DNA of 64,000 nucleotides from Ananas comosus (Eukaryota > Streptophyta > Magnoliopsida > Poales > Bromeliaceae): assembly GCF_001540865.1 (NCBI RefSeq), contig NC_033629.1, positions 12,673,607 to 12,737,606 on the forward strand. Direction: 5' to 3'. The notes below the pieces were generated by a model that saw only the letters and a list, made by a program, of their open reading frames with translations, was not told the DNA's origin and ran no database searches. This document shows, one piece after another, positions 23,341 through 37,400 of this stretch. Numbering within the stretch: the first letter of the stretch is position 1; every line of letters begins with the position of its first letter. A program made the translations under genes and the position numbers.

Positions 23341-23866
23341 CTGGTATGCTCCTGGAAGCACGAAGTGCTCCATACTTCCAAGTTGTTTTCGATGTTCGGA
23401 CTTTTGAATCGACGATCGGCTCCGTTAGACTTGATCTAGAGTATTTGAACTATCTAGAAAATAAATTTTGCGATTTTTCGATATCATTTGCCTAGTGATC
23501 GAAGTGGCTCAAAATCAACGGCTGAAAATAAAAATCTACAAAATATGATGATATGGCATTAAAATTTTAGATCAAAGTTATTGATCTTATTTTATATGGT
23601 ATAAAGAATTTTCTATCAAAATTTCATGTGATTTGGATATTTCTATACCGTTAAACTTGCAAATGGCTCACCACGGCCATTAAAATTATTGATTTTGAAC
23701 CCCTTTGATCACTAGGCAAATGATATCGAAAAATCACAAAATTTATTTTCTAGGTACTTCAAATACTCTAGATCAATTCTAACGGAGCCGATCATCGATT
23801 TGAAAGTCCGAACATCGAAAACAACTTGAAAGCACGGAGGGCTCCGTGCTTCCAGAAGCATACCAG
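23341..23866. mobile_element. Fold-back element with about 190-bp inverted arms, embedded in TA microsatellite
   Basis: The left arm starts CTGGTATGCTCCTGGAAGCA. The right arm, inverted, starts CTGGTATGCTTCTGGAAGCA. The arms stay alignable for about 190 bp, through AAGTTGTTTTCGATGTTCGG, CGGCTCCGTTAGA and ATCATTTGCCTAGTGATC, around a loop of roughly 150 bp. Each outer side adjoins a (TA)n run (23250-23291 and 23873-23922), which suggests insertion into a TA tract. No coding capacity. The superfamily is not identified. Confidence 0.85.
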
Positions 23867-23868
23867 CC

Positions 23869-23922
<54 letters not shown>

Positions 23923-23930
<8 letters not shown>

Positions 23931-24928
23931 AATATTCAAACGAACGGAGATAAAACTGATACATGGATCGAAGGCTTTTCAACTGAGGTTTGGAACAGAT
24001 GGAAAGGAAGGAAAGGGACGCAGCATACGCGCAATGGTCTATCTGATCTAATAACCTGCTGGTGGGTCATCTAGGAGATCAGGAATGGAACGATTTTTAG
24101 AATGATCCAGACTAATCCAATCCGTGGTTGTTATCAGATTAAACAGCTGACGTTCCTATGGGAAAAATTTCGCCCCATTGAGTGACACTTTTTTTTTTTT
24201 TTTGACCGACTCGTTCTTCACTTTTCTAGAGGACTTGCTGCCTCACCCATGTAGCTGCGTTCACTTTCTTAATGAATGAAACATGTAGCGTGCTATCTTT
24301 TTCTCAAAAAAAATAATAATAATAAGGCTCCGTGGAAGAGCTTCCAACTGAAGTTTTATCCACAGTATAAGACCCTGTGTTTGTATAGTTACTGTTTGTA
24401 TAGTTACAAGTACTAGGGACCACATCTCATTCTCACAAGCCATGCTTTACAATTTCCCTAGTATTATAGAGTTTTTTCCTCTAATGTGAAAATTTTTTCT
24501 ATGTAATAAAAGCCACTGTAAAGCCTTTCTAGAAAGAGTAGTTACTGATTCAACCCTGCAAGGCACAACACAAAAGTAACTTCACACAAAAAGTACTTTA
24601 CTGATATGAGATCCAGTACAAACTACAAAAGTGGTCCTAAGAGAATTTTGCACTTCTCATGAACCAACAAAGTATATGGTGGAGGTTTTAGTAAATTGAC
24701 ATTTTAACAGAAAAGGCAAAAAGTTGTAACTGCTCCAAATAAGCCAATCGAGGAAAAAAACAAAGGGAGAGTGTACGAGCATATACAATGAATCTTGTAT
24801 TTACAGTTGGCTTTATCATAACTCTACTGAATGATCTCTTCAATGAATACTATAATTGCCTATGTTTCTTCTAGTCGATAAGAGGTCGAGATCGAGATTG
24901 ACGATGTATGGACAGATATAGCGGCTTG
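23923..24928. other. Intergenic region downstream of the RLP4-type gene
   Basis: No gene or complete transposon is recognised. The part near 24929 should include the 3' UTR of the receptor-like gene. Confidence 0.5.
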
Positions 24929-27900
24929 TTAGGAGAGCAAAACGGGCGCAGCTTCAGCAGGATTTCGAGAATGTTCATGCGGTCGGTGATGCTTGCCCAT
25001 CTGAATGTCACGCGCAAAGTGGGTGCGAGCTTTAGCTTTTGCATATGGAGCTTCCCTTGCTGCGAAAAGAGAGAGAGCAGTGCTTATTAGCTGCTACTGA
25101 GGGTGAAAGTTCTACGGCTTAAATGCAAAAACCCTCTAGAAACCATCATGAATTGAGTTTGCACTATTGACTTATGAACAAAGGTAAAAAAATCATCTAG
25201 TGGAAAGGCAGAGCACTGATGCAGGCAAATTGATGAAATTGGTTATTTCGGGGTATTCAAGTACAGAACCTTAAGCCAAAATGATTTTTGTAAACCTTCA
25301 TAGGATGCACTGTCTTACCAGCTGCGATTTTCTGAGCGCGAAGGATGTTCTGCCTTCGTTTCCACCAGCATGCTGCAAATACTACCATGAGCAGAAGACC
25401 AATCAGCGACCCGAATGCGATGCCAATTTTAGCAGCGATAGAGAGGTGAGGCCCGCATGAAGGTAACCCCGGTATTCCACATAGGCCTGCATTGCCAGTG
25501 AAACTGTTCTTCCCGCGGTAAATATACTTATTATATATCACATATATATACGTAATACTGTGGTCTGAATAGGAAAAGGAAAACCAGCATGGATTTTTTC
25601 TATGTAAACTTTGCAATACATGTGAAATGCACAAAGAGGACTTCAAGTGTGGATCGACAACAGTGTTCGACATATACTCTAGCGACCAAATTCTTCTATT
25701 GATTCAGCGCTATCAATCTTACACTTCCCAAGGAAAACGTTGAACCACACAATCTCTATTAAGCAATGAGATCTTTTAAGCATTTCAAAATATTCAACCT
25801 CTGGATATATCCCTCTACTTGATTCTCATTGAGGAGAACATGCAACATACATCTCCTTGGTGCCTTGACAGATGTTTATATGGATATCCAATCATATCAA
25901 TATCAAGAGACATATGTCAAGCGGTGAAAGATTTCGATGCTAAATGTACCTTACAATCTATTAACTTTGACTTGATGAAGAAAACATTGGCACTATACAA
26001 GTAGCAAGACAAACCAGGTTAAACTCTTTCAAGCGAAGATAAACTGGGTTAAACTCTTCCAAGCCATTGAGATGCATTTATAACATACAAGTATGACAAT
26101 CTAAATAACTTCTTAGCATCCATTTGGCCTAGCTTCTAGAGTAGCTTTAAAAAGCAGAAACTCCCAAGGGCCAGATGTTTAGTCAATGAAGAAAATTAGA
26201 GCTTTTACTGTAGCAGCGCGATGAAATAAGTGTTTAGAAACATAAGCTCCAATTCAAGCTTCTGCTTTTGCTGCAGCAAAAAGTTGCAAAGAGATTTTAA
26301 TGAAATAGACATTTAGAGCTTATTCAAATAGATATAGTTGATCAGTTAGTCTACAGAAGCTCCAGCCAAGGCAAACAGACACTAAGTTGAATGGTAGCGT
26401 ACTGCTCTCACTGAACCAACTGTTTCTGAGAGTAACATGTGATGAGACGTACGTACGATAACTAATCATATCTTAACTTATAACTGATGCGAACAATAAC
26501 ATATAACTAGTGTTTTAAGGATAGCCTCTTACTTGAAACTAGCCCTGTGAAGAGGTCTTCCTCCCAGATTGGCTGGAACGCTTCCAGATAGAAAATTTTC
26601 ATTGAGATTCCTATACAAAAAGGAAGGAACAATCTTGAATACAAGTAGTCTATTGTTCATGAAAAGTCTAAATAAAAGATATGTTAATTCCGTACAGTAT
26701 CTGTAATGATTTCAGCTGGCCAAGACTATCAGGAATAGAACCATTTAGTTGGTTGAACGATAGATCCCTGGAAAAGAAAATTCACATGTAAAATGTAATA
26801 TGTGTTTATCCTTTTATATGAACATGAAAATGGCCACGCCACAACAGCTTCGAGAAAATAAGAATGAGAGAAGCACATCGACTAGAAACAAAATTTTATG
26901 ATCAGCATAAGACAAATTTAAACAGGTAATGGAAAAGGAAATTCTTGGAGCAATATGTTTACTCACAGTATCTCCAACCCAGCAATGGTACCAAGAGAGG
27001 ATGGAATGGTCCCCCCAATGCTGTTTCCACTCAAGTTTCTGTTTGGAAAGGGAAAAACTGTTACTAATCATATTATCTGCAAAGATTATGGAGTAGTTAC
27101 AAACATAACATTTCTTTTCCATGTAAGACCAAGGATTGTACAATATTTCATTGTAAAGCCAACCAACATGATGCTGTATGTTGTAAGAAGGCTTTTAGAC
27201 AAGACCATCTCCATGAACAACTCACATATTCTGTAGATGTTGAAGCTTAGAAATGTCACTAGGTAGTAACCCCTTCAAACCCTGGTTGTCAAGGCCCCTG
27301 CACATTCACGAATAAAAGACTGTAAGAAAAAAGCTTCATTAATTATGGTTGAGTAACTAGAGGATTTTTGCTCATTTTAACAGTTGGCACTTAAAAAAGG
27401 CAGGTAATATACTAATTAATGAACTTAAATTTGCATCTTTTGAGGATAGAATTGTGTTAATTTCATAATACAGACTCCAATAATAGAATTCGATAGTTAA
27501 CAATACCTCCCCCAGAAAAAACGAACATATAAACAAATTCCTATGGTTCCACTGAGATTCCATAATCATAATTGACTATTATGTTTTGTTTTACTCCATA
27601 ATTGTAATCGTAAATTGAGATATATTTAGAAGCTGAAGTTAGAGAAATTACAGTCCATCTATGACCCATTTGCCCTTAGTCTTGTCAAACTGACAATCCA
27701 CTCCACTCCAAGGATGCTGTTGAGGAACACATGGGTCGCCATTCCAGCCAAAACGCAGAGGAAGCCCCAATGAGCTCTTCAGAGTTTGTAATGCGCTGAC
27801 TATAGAACATACAATAATTTCCACTTAGTTAAACATATGATAATTTTGCTTATTGAAATCCAAAAGGTTATGAGAAATTGAAAATAAAAATAAGCAGCAG

Positions 27901-30870
27901 TGAGGGTGCCTATTAAATCATATATAGTAAAGAAAAGCTTCTGCCAGAGCAGCTTCATATTGCAAAGAGAATTGCGCAGATGACGGTGCCCCTTAGCAAG
28001 GGCAGAAGAATATGGAAGCAAAAATATATAGGAGAGCGCAAAACAAAAGTTAAAAATATAGATCATAATACGAATAGGCAGTTTCAACCAAGTGTATTTG
28101 GGTGTTTCCAACATACTACTAGATCCTCCAAAAATTAACTCTCTACTTTTTTCTAGTCTCAGAAAGTCAGTAATTTCCAATTAGCATCACAACAAACCTA
28201 GAAAAATAGCCTTTAAATTCAAAATTGTAAACCTATCATAAGAATAAACTTAGTTATTATTGAATAAAATTAAATTAGTCACAAGTATTACAGCCAGATG
28301 ATTCTAGGGAGGCGACAAATTTGCTATATATCAGCAGTTCAGCACGAATTCATAGCCGTAGTGTTCCAAAAAAAGAGCTGTTAACCACTTAACGCTTATC
28401 CAGCATCAGTATCAGTGTTTTGAAATAAGTAATTATGCAGACAATCGGCATCTTTTATGCTTTTAAAAAAAAAAAAAATCTAGATTGTAGTTGATTGATT
28501 CCCTATGATTAAAAACCTACCTTCATCCGATGATGTTGTCATTTCTGCTGAAATAATCTCGAAGATTTCGAAAGCACTAATAATTGCATGCATCCCTTGG
28601 GTAGGCTGCAAGGTAATCGTCAACGTCTTCCCACTCACAGCAACAGTTGTGTTCAGCACAAGAGCAGTATACCTTTCCCCCGCCATTCGAACTATGTCGA
28701 CATTCTTGAATACAATATTACCATTTATCAGGATATCAAAGACTCTTTCTTGTTCGCCGGTTATGCTCGCATCAATCTCAGCAAAGTGAAGCCATATCGA
28801 GTAATTTTTATTGGGATCGACATCCATTTGGAATGATAAATCAGGCTGCGTATCCGTGCTCACGATTGCCGACTGATAAAGGGCCTCTGCATAAAAATTT
28901 GGAGCCATCGATGTTTCAGCGATAATGTTTTCAGTCGATATAGCTTGGTCAGAGCCAGAAGAAAAAGCTTTAGCGCCCAACCAAAATCTATCCCCACCCC
29001 ATTGGGTTCCATTTAAATCTTCGTCAAAAGCCGGCTTTCCAGTTCCACAAGTCCATCTTCTGACCGTTCTGAGAATTGTTCCTTTTCCCCACGATGGCCC
29101 GAAATTGTACGCGTTATCATCAACTTGAAGAAGTTCGATCGAAAGGATAGATGGATCTCCATGTCCAGTGCTATGAAAACATATCGAAGCAGAAGTATCT
29201 TGAACAAAAATTAGAGCATCGGCAAAGCACTGCTCTTCGCTGCTGCTCCAACCAGACTTCAAGGAAATGATTTGCGTCCCCTCAACAGAAACATCAAAAA
29301 TGGGCTCGCTGTCGAGATTTGGGTCAGCCACGAGGGCAAAGAATGTTCTAACTTGGTAATGCCCGATAGGAATGTTGTTGATATAATAACAATTTTCAGG
29401 GCCATCCGACAATGGAAAATATCGAAGCGTTTTAAGCGGAGGTGTGATGTAACTTGGGCGTGTAGCGTTTGCGAACCTCCCGCCAGTATAACCAAAGTCC
29501 CTGTACCATAGAGCATTGGTGGGCGGCGTGTGAACATCATCACGGCTTCCACAGCTTATCCGAATAGCAAATGGTTCTGCAAATTACGAAAATGTAAATT
29601 GAGGAAGTGCGAAGTGGAAGGTGATAGCTAACACATAACGAGTTCACAACTTCGTCCACACTACGATAAGAAAAACATTTTACTCTCACATTGCAACAAA
29701 GTTGCGGAACGAATACATCGTATTGCTCATGAATTAGTACTCTATCACTAGCAAACTACTATACATTCATGTGCCCACTGAATGCCATGTTATACACTGC
29801 ACAAGTAGAAACTAGAAACAAACTCTGCAATATCTTTTCTTTTTTTACCTTTTGTTTTTCTTTTGGCTCCCTATAAACCTCCCCTAGAGTCCCCCGACCT
29901 GGGACGCGAACTCATGACCCCTCCTAAGTTCCCACCCAGGTGCCTTACTACTGAGATACCAATGGTTTGTGTTACGACAAGTGCACAAACAAAAACGAGA
30001 AAATGGCGAATGTGAAATTGACAAACCATAAACCGGTAAATAAAATGGAACACAAAGATTTACGCGAAAAACCCTTTGCACAGAAAAAAACCACGGGCGA
30101 AAGAGAAGAGAACTTCACTATGAAAAAAGGAGAACCGCAGACATCTATTTTTCTCTTCACAAATTCTTTTCCAAAGTTTGTCGCACCGCAAAACTGTCAA
30201 CAAATCGGGGCCTAATAACCAAATTTCGAGGCACATCCAACAGTCTGATTACAAACTTTGCGATGTCACTTAACGGCATGCGCGCCTGAATACCAAATCC
30301 TACTCCCTCCAAAGCAATCCACAGGAAGAACAGCCAGCAGATGGACTTCAATCATTACAGCATATAAATTGCAGATCAGTATCACCTCCAGCAAGAACAT
30401 ATTCTTAGGTATAGTAATAGCTTTCATTGTTTTTCATTTCAAGATTCGCATACATGCATCAGTGCACAGCACTCCTCCCCAAGAAAGCAGAATATGAGCA
30501 CAAATCCATGCTCAAAAGTCCAGTTCAATTACTACAATGCCACACAATTAGTCTAGGCTAGGCTACAGGCTACAGCAGCAGATCAGGAAATTAGGGATCA
30601 AAAAGAAGGAAGAAAACATATTAAGTACTCTGATTAAAAGGGGAAATGTGTAAAAATGGGAAAAACCCAATCTCATCATTTTCTCTCTCTACCATCTTTC
30701 TACAATGTCTATAAAAAGGCAAAAGAGAACAGCTGGAAGTAGCAGCAGCAGCAGCAAGACACAAAAACTTTACCCTTGCTTTGAGCAGCCATAACCCAGA
30801 GAGCTGTGGCTGCTAGAAGCAGAAGCTGGAGAACGGGGGATCTCACCATTCTACTACTACTCTCCTTCAT
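24929..30870 (-). CDS. RLP4-like: RLP4-type receptor-like protein: malectin-like domain + LRRs + single TM, no kinase (636 aa)
   Basis: Exons in transcript order are 30870-30774, 29576-28521, 27799-27652, 27297-27226, 27038-26967, 26767-26696, 26610-26533, 25503-25319 and 25059-24929. They sum to 1911 nt. A signal peptide (QLLLLAATALWVMAA) fills exon 1. Exon 2 encodes one malectin-like carbohydrate-binding domain (about residues 33-384; RISCGS, LWYRDFGYTGG, WLHFAEID). Exon 3 is the LRR cap (GWNGDPC). Three successive exons of exactly 72 nt each encode one 24-residue LRR (LSGNSIGGTIPSSLG, LSFNQLNGSIPDSLG). Exon 7 adds a fourth. After NAGLCGIPGLPSCG comes one membrane helix (about 554-578) and a tail of about 58 residues without a kinase. 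This is the layout of Arabidopsis RLP4/At1g25570-type plasma-membrane proteins. The last-but-one acceptor was chosen as gaacag before TTTCAC because it restores the conserved SFNFTGNAGLCG. No damage is visible. Confidence 0.93.
26112..26386. mobile_element. Candidate MITE in an intron of the RLP4-type gene
   Basis: Inverted ends CTTAGCATCCATTTGG and, from the right, CTTAGTGTCTGTTTGC bound 275 bp. Inside, GCCTAGCTTCTAGAG and GGCTGGAGCTTCTG extend the partial inverted match. This tip style is common among plant hAT-like MITEs. No coding capacity. It lies in the intron between the exons at 26610-26533 and 25503-25319. Confidence 0.55.
29850..29965 (-). mobile_element. Candidate tRNA-derived SINE in intron 1 of the RLP4-type gene
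   Basis: On the minus strand, GGTATCTCAGTAGTAAGGC (29960-29942) resembles a tRNA-like polymerase III A box. About 30 bp later GAGTTCGCGTCCC (29913-29901) resembles the B box (GGTTCGANTCC). The sequence then runs into an A-rich tail (29850-29830 in plus coordinates is T-rich). There is no acceptor-stem pairing, so it is not a functional tRNA gene. Exact ends and target duplication are unresolved. Confidence 0.55.
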
Positions 30871-31043
30871 TTCTCCTTCTCTCTCTCTCTCTCTATCTCT
30901 TCTTTTCTCTTTCTCTCTCTAGCCAAAATGGAAGGCCCCTAATCACTTATTAGTTGACAATAAAGTAGTGGAATTATTAGTTGTCATTTTGGAAGTAGTT
31001 ATGGCATGTGAGGCCAAGAGTGTGAATAATAGAATAGATTTGG

Positions 31044-31086
<43 letters not shown>

Positions 31087-34000
31087 TGTGGGGTGGGTTC
31101 TTAGACTTTGGGGAAGAGAGAGTAGTAGCTCACGACTCACGAGCCACTACATTTATGACATTACATTACTTTCATATTATTATATTATAATTAGATTAGA
31201 TTAGATTAGATTAGATTCTCCTTTTAAAGATTGGCTTAATTATACCTGACTACACTTGGTAATGTTATTTTTATTTATTATATTATATATAATTTTATTT
31301 TCAAAGTCATTACTATATTATTATATTTTATCAAACTCTATGTCGTATTTTAAATTTATTTTTATCTTTTTATCTCGTATCTGTTGGGGATTTGGTACTC
31401 GCACAGGTACCGAATTTTGAGAATTCGCAACCCGCTCCGATACCGACTGTTGTGGATTCGGTACCGCTTGTTAGAATTCCGCAACGAAAGTTAAATCGAG
31501 TTTTTATCATAAAAACATCTACTCAGCAAAAGCTGATACAATCACAAAAAAAAAAAACAATCAAACAAAAAATATACGGATAAAATAAGATTTATTAAAT
31601 AAGAGAAAATTATATCTGACTGCTCTTCTACAACTGAGTAGTTAGAACCTAAACTCTCTTTTTGAATCTTTTTTACCCTTTTCTCGTTTTCTATAAACCC
31701 ACGAAAAAAACAACACTTCACTTTTTCTCTCTCATGTGCACCCGTGCACTATGGCCAAATTTTTCTTTGGTACGGTCCACCAATGGCTTACCCTTCTCAA
31801 GAATTTCAACTTGGCTGTACTACACCTTAAGTTTTCCACCAATGGAGTTATTTATAAAATTTATATCAAAACGTACCAAAATTCTAATATATTTAGAATT
31901 CCTACTCCAATAAATATTTAAATCTTAATTGATTTATCTCTAATATATTTAAATATTTATCCTAATCTAGTTAGATTCATACTCTAATTAATATTAAAAT
32001 CTTAATTTACCTCCGACAGATTTAAATATTAATTCTTATTCAACTAAAATTAATCTACAAATCTAACTAAATCCTAACAATATCAATTTTTTATAAAATT
32101 ACTAAAATTTTTTCTCGCTAATTTCTACATTATAGCTAACAAATTTATTATTTTATATAATATTTAACTACTTTGTTAATAATTGCTAGTTGGATAATGG
32201 AAAAAATATATATAAAATGAATTTTCATAATGGAAAATTTCGAGCAAATTCCTTTTAATTTGTTTTTGTTGGTTTTATAAATTTTGTTATTTTTTGTGTC
32301 AAAACAAGCTGAATATATATTCCGTCACTTACAATCAATATTTTTTAACAGCTTTTATCTAAAATTATAAATTTATTACTTATAGTATAGAAAAAAATGA
32401 TAGTTGAGTAATGTCCTTGAAAGAAAAATAGTGCAGTATATAAGGTAAAAAAAAAAAGAAGAAAAATACGACGTAGTACCCTAAATTTAGTTATTTGTTT
32501 CGGATTGGCCGATACTATTTTTGTATGTCAGCTTATGAATAACTTACAATATGTGAATAAATTTATTTTTCACAATATTGTATAACAATGTATTATCTAA
32601 ACACTAATTTTTTTCAGAAAAAAAATATTATATAAACTTTCTTAACATGTTTTTAAATAAAAGTGAAGCTGTGGAACGAGTTAAAGTTTTTTTTTTTTCA
32701 TCTGGAAACTTAAAAGTTTTTATTTTAACTCTTAGTCTCAGTGAATATTTTAATAATTTCTCATTTGCAACCTGAGATAAGGGGTGTATTAATTGGGAAG
32801 TTATGGGTGTAAACCGAGAAATGAGGTGGCTATCGCACGTGCGTAGGGTGGGGACTCGTGCGAGTGGCGGAGTTAACGGGCGTTGAAATGGAGGCCGAGG
32901 CCTCCATCCATCCGTCGATCGCGGCGGGTCGAGTGGGTCTGAGTCCCTTCTCAAGATGGCAAGCTTGTCGGGTCGTGGGTACCCGCTGTCCCCGAAAAGT
33001 CCATTAATGCTTACACTAGTGAAGTTACCCGGGATTGCGGGAAACTAATATTATAAAGGACAGAAAATTAATAAAATAAAAATTTTAAAATTTTTTGATT
33101 TATAATGAGACATTAATAAACATAAATAGTATAAAAAATAAAAAGATCTTATTTTACTTATTTTTTTTATAATGATTTATTTAGATAATAATAAACCTGC
33201 GAATGCATTAATTAAAAAATTTGCAGTTGAAAAAACGAAGCATCAGACAGAAATGGAGATAGAAAAGCCAAATATAAAAAAATGGAAAGGGGAGAAGGTG
33301 AAGGTGAAGGAAAAATTGCCATGTGGCGAATTCTCTAAAAAATAATGTAAAAATAAATAAATAAATATAGAAGTATAGATAGATGGTAAAAATTTTATCC
33401 AGATCCTGTTATCTATAGACTATTTTGAAATAAGCCCCTCAATTTTACCGCCAAGCCTCAAATTTTAGATAATACTTCACTATACAAGTCCTTGTCGTCG
33501 AACAAAAATTATAACTTATATTCATAAATACAAACTCTTCACTGGTTCTCTATCTGTCTCCTACTTTTGATTTTATTATTTAATTTCTAAATTAGAAAAA
33601 ATAATTCCAATTCAATATTTGATACTTGAAAAATTATATAAAAAATTACAAAAATCATATCATAATCAACTTATTACAGTACATGTCATGCAATATTACG
33701 TTCAGAAAAACAAACCAAATATTTTATTTATCGTACTTTCTTTCTCTTTGCAAGGATTAAAATCTTAATGCAATCTCAAATAGAGAATAAGTACAGAATA
33801 AGTTAATAACTCCAAGATTTCCATTTTTTTATTCAGATGAATAACTTGAACACCAAACCACTCGGCACAGTCCATCATTTTGACTTGCTACTCACATACG
33901 TGGATAACAGCCATAAAATAAAAAGATTATGTACGGCTACACTAATCACTTCAAAAGGTTTTTTTAACACACTTGTTATATAACAGGATATAACAGCTTT

Positions 34001-34412
34001 TACAGGTCCTTTTCGGACTAAAAATAAAATTGTTAAAGAAAAAAGTACACCCATGTACATTATAAGCACTAGATTAAGATAAATGCCGGGAAATATACAA
34101 CATTAGATATGATACATGAACTCACGAAATTCTAGTCGGAAAACTACCATATTTTTTGGTTTTTTTTTTTTTCGGTCAAATGTATCAAGTATTTTCTGTA
34201 GACCTAATAAGGAATACATGATGACCGACTTTCATATCCCTCCACCGTATTTCCGTCCATCTTACCTGAAACAGAAACTCAAAAGATGAGCAAATAGTAA
34301 AAGGGATTCCGATTAGGGTTCGCAAGCTCGAGGAATTACCAATAAAAAGCAAGCTCTATAAGCTGAGCTATGTGTTTATTTGGCAACTATGTTACAAACC
34401 AAGGTTAATTCC
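30871..34412. other. Intergenic region between RLP4-type and FLY-type genes
   Basis: This region contains the CT-rich leader of the RLP4-type gene (30871-30920), a (GA)n microsatellite at about 31048-31084, and a GATTA-unit array at about 31191-31216. The rest is long AT-rich DNA, with a GC-richer patch at 32810-33000. No gene, RNA or complete transposon recognised. The part next to 34413 should hold the 3' UTR of the RING gene. Confidence 0.5.
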
Positions 34413-37400
34413 TTATGCTGGGGGGAGAGAACGGCGGCACGTAGGGCACTCCATCTTTATGTCCATCCATCTTTGTAGGCACCCAGAATGGAACAAATGA
34501 TCGCAAGGAGTCACCTGCAGGATAACAGTATCATGAACAATCTCTCAAAAGTAAATGGGGAATTAGGATTCAAAATTACTTTTTATAACGAACAAATTTC
34601 AAATTATTCTAAAATACCATGTAGTCGTTTGATCTTTGTGAAAGGTCGATTGCGGTCATGCAAATAACACAATCTGTAGCTTGACTTGTGTCGTTGTTCT
34701 CGAGCTTCCTATAGTAGCTGTATTTTTCAGGTAAGATCTGCAAATATTGACCAGAGGTTGCATTACTCAAATGCTGATGAACTCCACAAGAATTCAGCGA
34801 TTTAAAAAGCCTAGAATATTGAATATTGCCTGATAATTCAGCGTAGCTCCTACGTCAAATTTTCTGAATAATTGGAAAATATCTGGAACTTTCTATTTTA
34901 AGTATTATAAAGTACCTGACGCGGAATGAACCATCGAGACCCCAGGTAATGCTGGAGGAGGAGGATCGATGCTTGAATTCCCATGAATACTACCAAGAAT
35001 ATGCACCATTTCTGGTCGGCCTCGATGCGCATGAAATTGTTTGGACAACCGAAAATGTATAATGGAATAGCAAGCCGAGTGAGAGTCATGCCTAATACAT
35101 AGTAAGGGTGCAGGGGCTTTCTCGTGTCGCGAATGACATTTGTCACTATTTGGGGTATCCAAAATGAATACATGATAAAAAGAATAGGGCGCAAGAAATT
35201 GTGTAACTCATACATGACAAGTATGCCTCCCAATAGAATGCCATCTGCATAGAAAGGAGTAGTTTATACAGGGTGAGAGCAAAAAATGGAAATGGATAAT
35301 GAGATACTGAATAGTGATGTTGATTAAGATTAGCTTCTTTACAGCTGTAATTTATGAAGAGTTAAAACAATGGAGTAAGCAACTAAATATATGCAGGAGA
35401 AAAGAAGAAAAGTAGGTTGATGTTGGAAGTCATAATGGCAAGTGTGCAGTATTTAAGCAAAACGGATGATACTACTGCAATATGAGGACTTACAGAAACG
35501 ACTATACAGAACAGAGAGTTCGCGCCTCATTGCTTCCCAACCTTCTCCACTATTCAAAGGTCTACTCGCCTTCCATATTGCAAGAAGATATCTCATCTCA
35601 AATATGGAAAATACGACAAATTTAAAAAAGGCCGCCGTTGCAAAAGCATTAAAGAGTGACTCTGTGTAACCAAAGTAAAATAATAACAGGTATCAGTATA
35701 GTAGCAATAAACACCAAAAACTAATAGATGCATTATGCCTATAGATTAGCAGCCGAATTAAATTAGGGGGATGGAATGACAGCTTATTCCACTAGCAAAA
35801 TGAAGAAAAAAATACAACTCGATATTATAAAAGAAATCCCTTCATCATAAGGTCGAAAGGAATTTCCTACCAGTAATATTACCCAATATTCAAGTAGTAC
35901 ATGCAACACTCACCAACTAGTATCCCAGCAGTCAAATGCAAAAGACAAAGGTAGGCATCCATAATAGCTTGTTGGCCAATCATTAGGAGAGACACTTTAG
36001 CTGCACCCTGTGAAAAAGATGTACGCGTCCCAGATATAGGCTTGAGGATTTCAAAACTCTATGGCTAAACGAACATCAACACACAAGTGATAAGAATAAA
36101 TTCTTACAGACTGAGTGTTGCTATGCTCCATTTGTCTAATCAGCAGTAGTACTTGAAGAAACGAGATCTAGTGAATTACTATTAAGGCTTTCAAAAAAAT
36201 ATTAAGCACACAAATGGAAAAACTTTTGTTGCTGTTGAAGGATACAAATGTGACCATCAGTGTATAATTAACTGCTTTATTGTAATAAACTTCAATATTT
36301 AATGAAGTTGCATTAAGTAGAATTGGTGAGAAACACTCCCCATCATCATCAACTGCAGGACTATCCATTAAACCCTCCAAATGGTATCTTTCATGATCTC
36401 CCTCTGCTTACAAGAAAGAGAGTTATCAGGCGCAAGTTGGTAAATTATTATTAGCATAACAGGGGAAAAAAGATGGAATCAGGTCGGACATTAGATGTAA
36501 CAAATGACAGAGAGAAAATGTAGGTGGTGAACAAAGCTTTACGCATCATGAAACTACAATGAACATAAATTAATAGCAAATGTTTGATGGACAAGCCAGG
36601 ATCATCTCTTTCTGAAGGACGATATGATATCTATACACACTCAACCTTATGTAAGTTAATCAGAAATTAACTCAGAATGCAAGTAATCCTACATTACTGA
36701 TTTTGACTTGCATAAACCAACTGCTAATGTCATCCTGTCTATGGTGAGTTTATTTTACCCTTGTCTCCCGAGTAAATCACATTGTTCAAACATATCAACA
36801 ACAAGATATCATACCTACTATTCCTAGAAAAAAACTGCAGCAAGCGTCTATTTTTCCTTACTCCTTCCCGTAACTAGTGAAAATAGAGGGAATATAAGAC
36901 ATAGTTCTTTTTGTTGCATGCACCCAATCATTTTTTTTCACAAGGTATTAGTGATACAGTTGCACATTGTTGATGTAAGGTTGGAGCAGGTTTTTCATAG
37001 GGACCCAAAAATTGTAAGAATATATTCTCCTGTGAATTTTGTCACAAGCACAAATCATGCCAACACAAACAAATCGGTAGACACTAAATTGAGGTATACA
37101 TCTGAACATTAAAACAGTAATACTTTAGCAGCAAGAATATACCAGCATAAAAAATCTGTTGGAAAATTCAATGAACCTTGTTTAAGATGCAAACTTCCAA
37201 AGGCATCAAGGGGAAAAGATATATATGAAATCAGAAGAATAGATGATATATACCATTTTGGCCAGATGAGACACGTGAAACCTGAGCAGCTATCTCTATG
37301 TTACAATGTTTCTCCATGTCATTCGTGAGAGCTGGTTAAAAAAGAAAAAAGATGCATGTTGTTAACATGAAATTGCAATATAATAATGAAAGTAAATCTA

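Noticed and set aside
29870..29965. Functional tRNA gene
   Set aside because: A- and B-box-like words exist but the acceptor and anticodon stems do not form; SINE is the better reading.
32628..32954. Minus-strand Pro/Arg-rich open frame
   Set aside because: No start context, splice partner or domain; isolated in AT-rich intergenic DNA.
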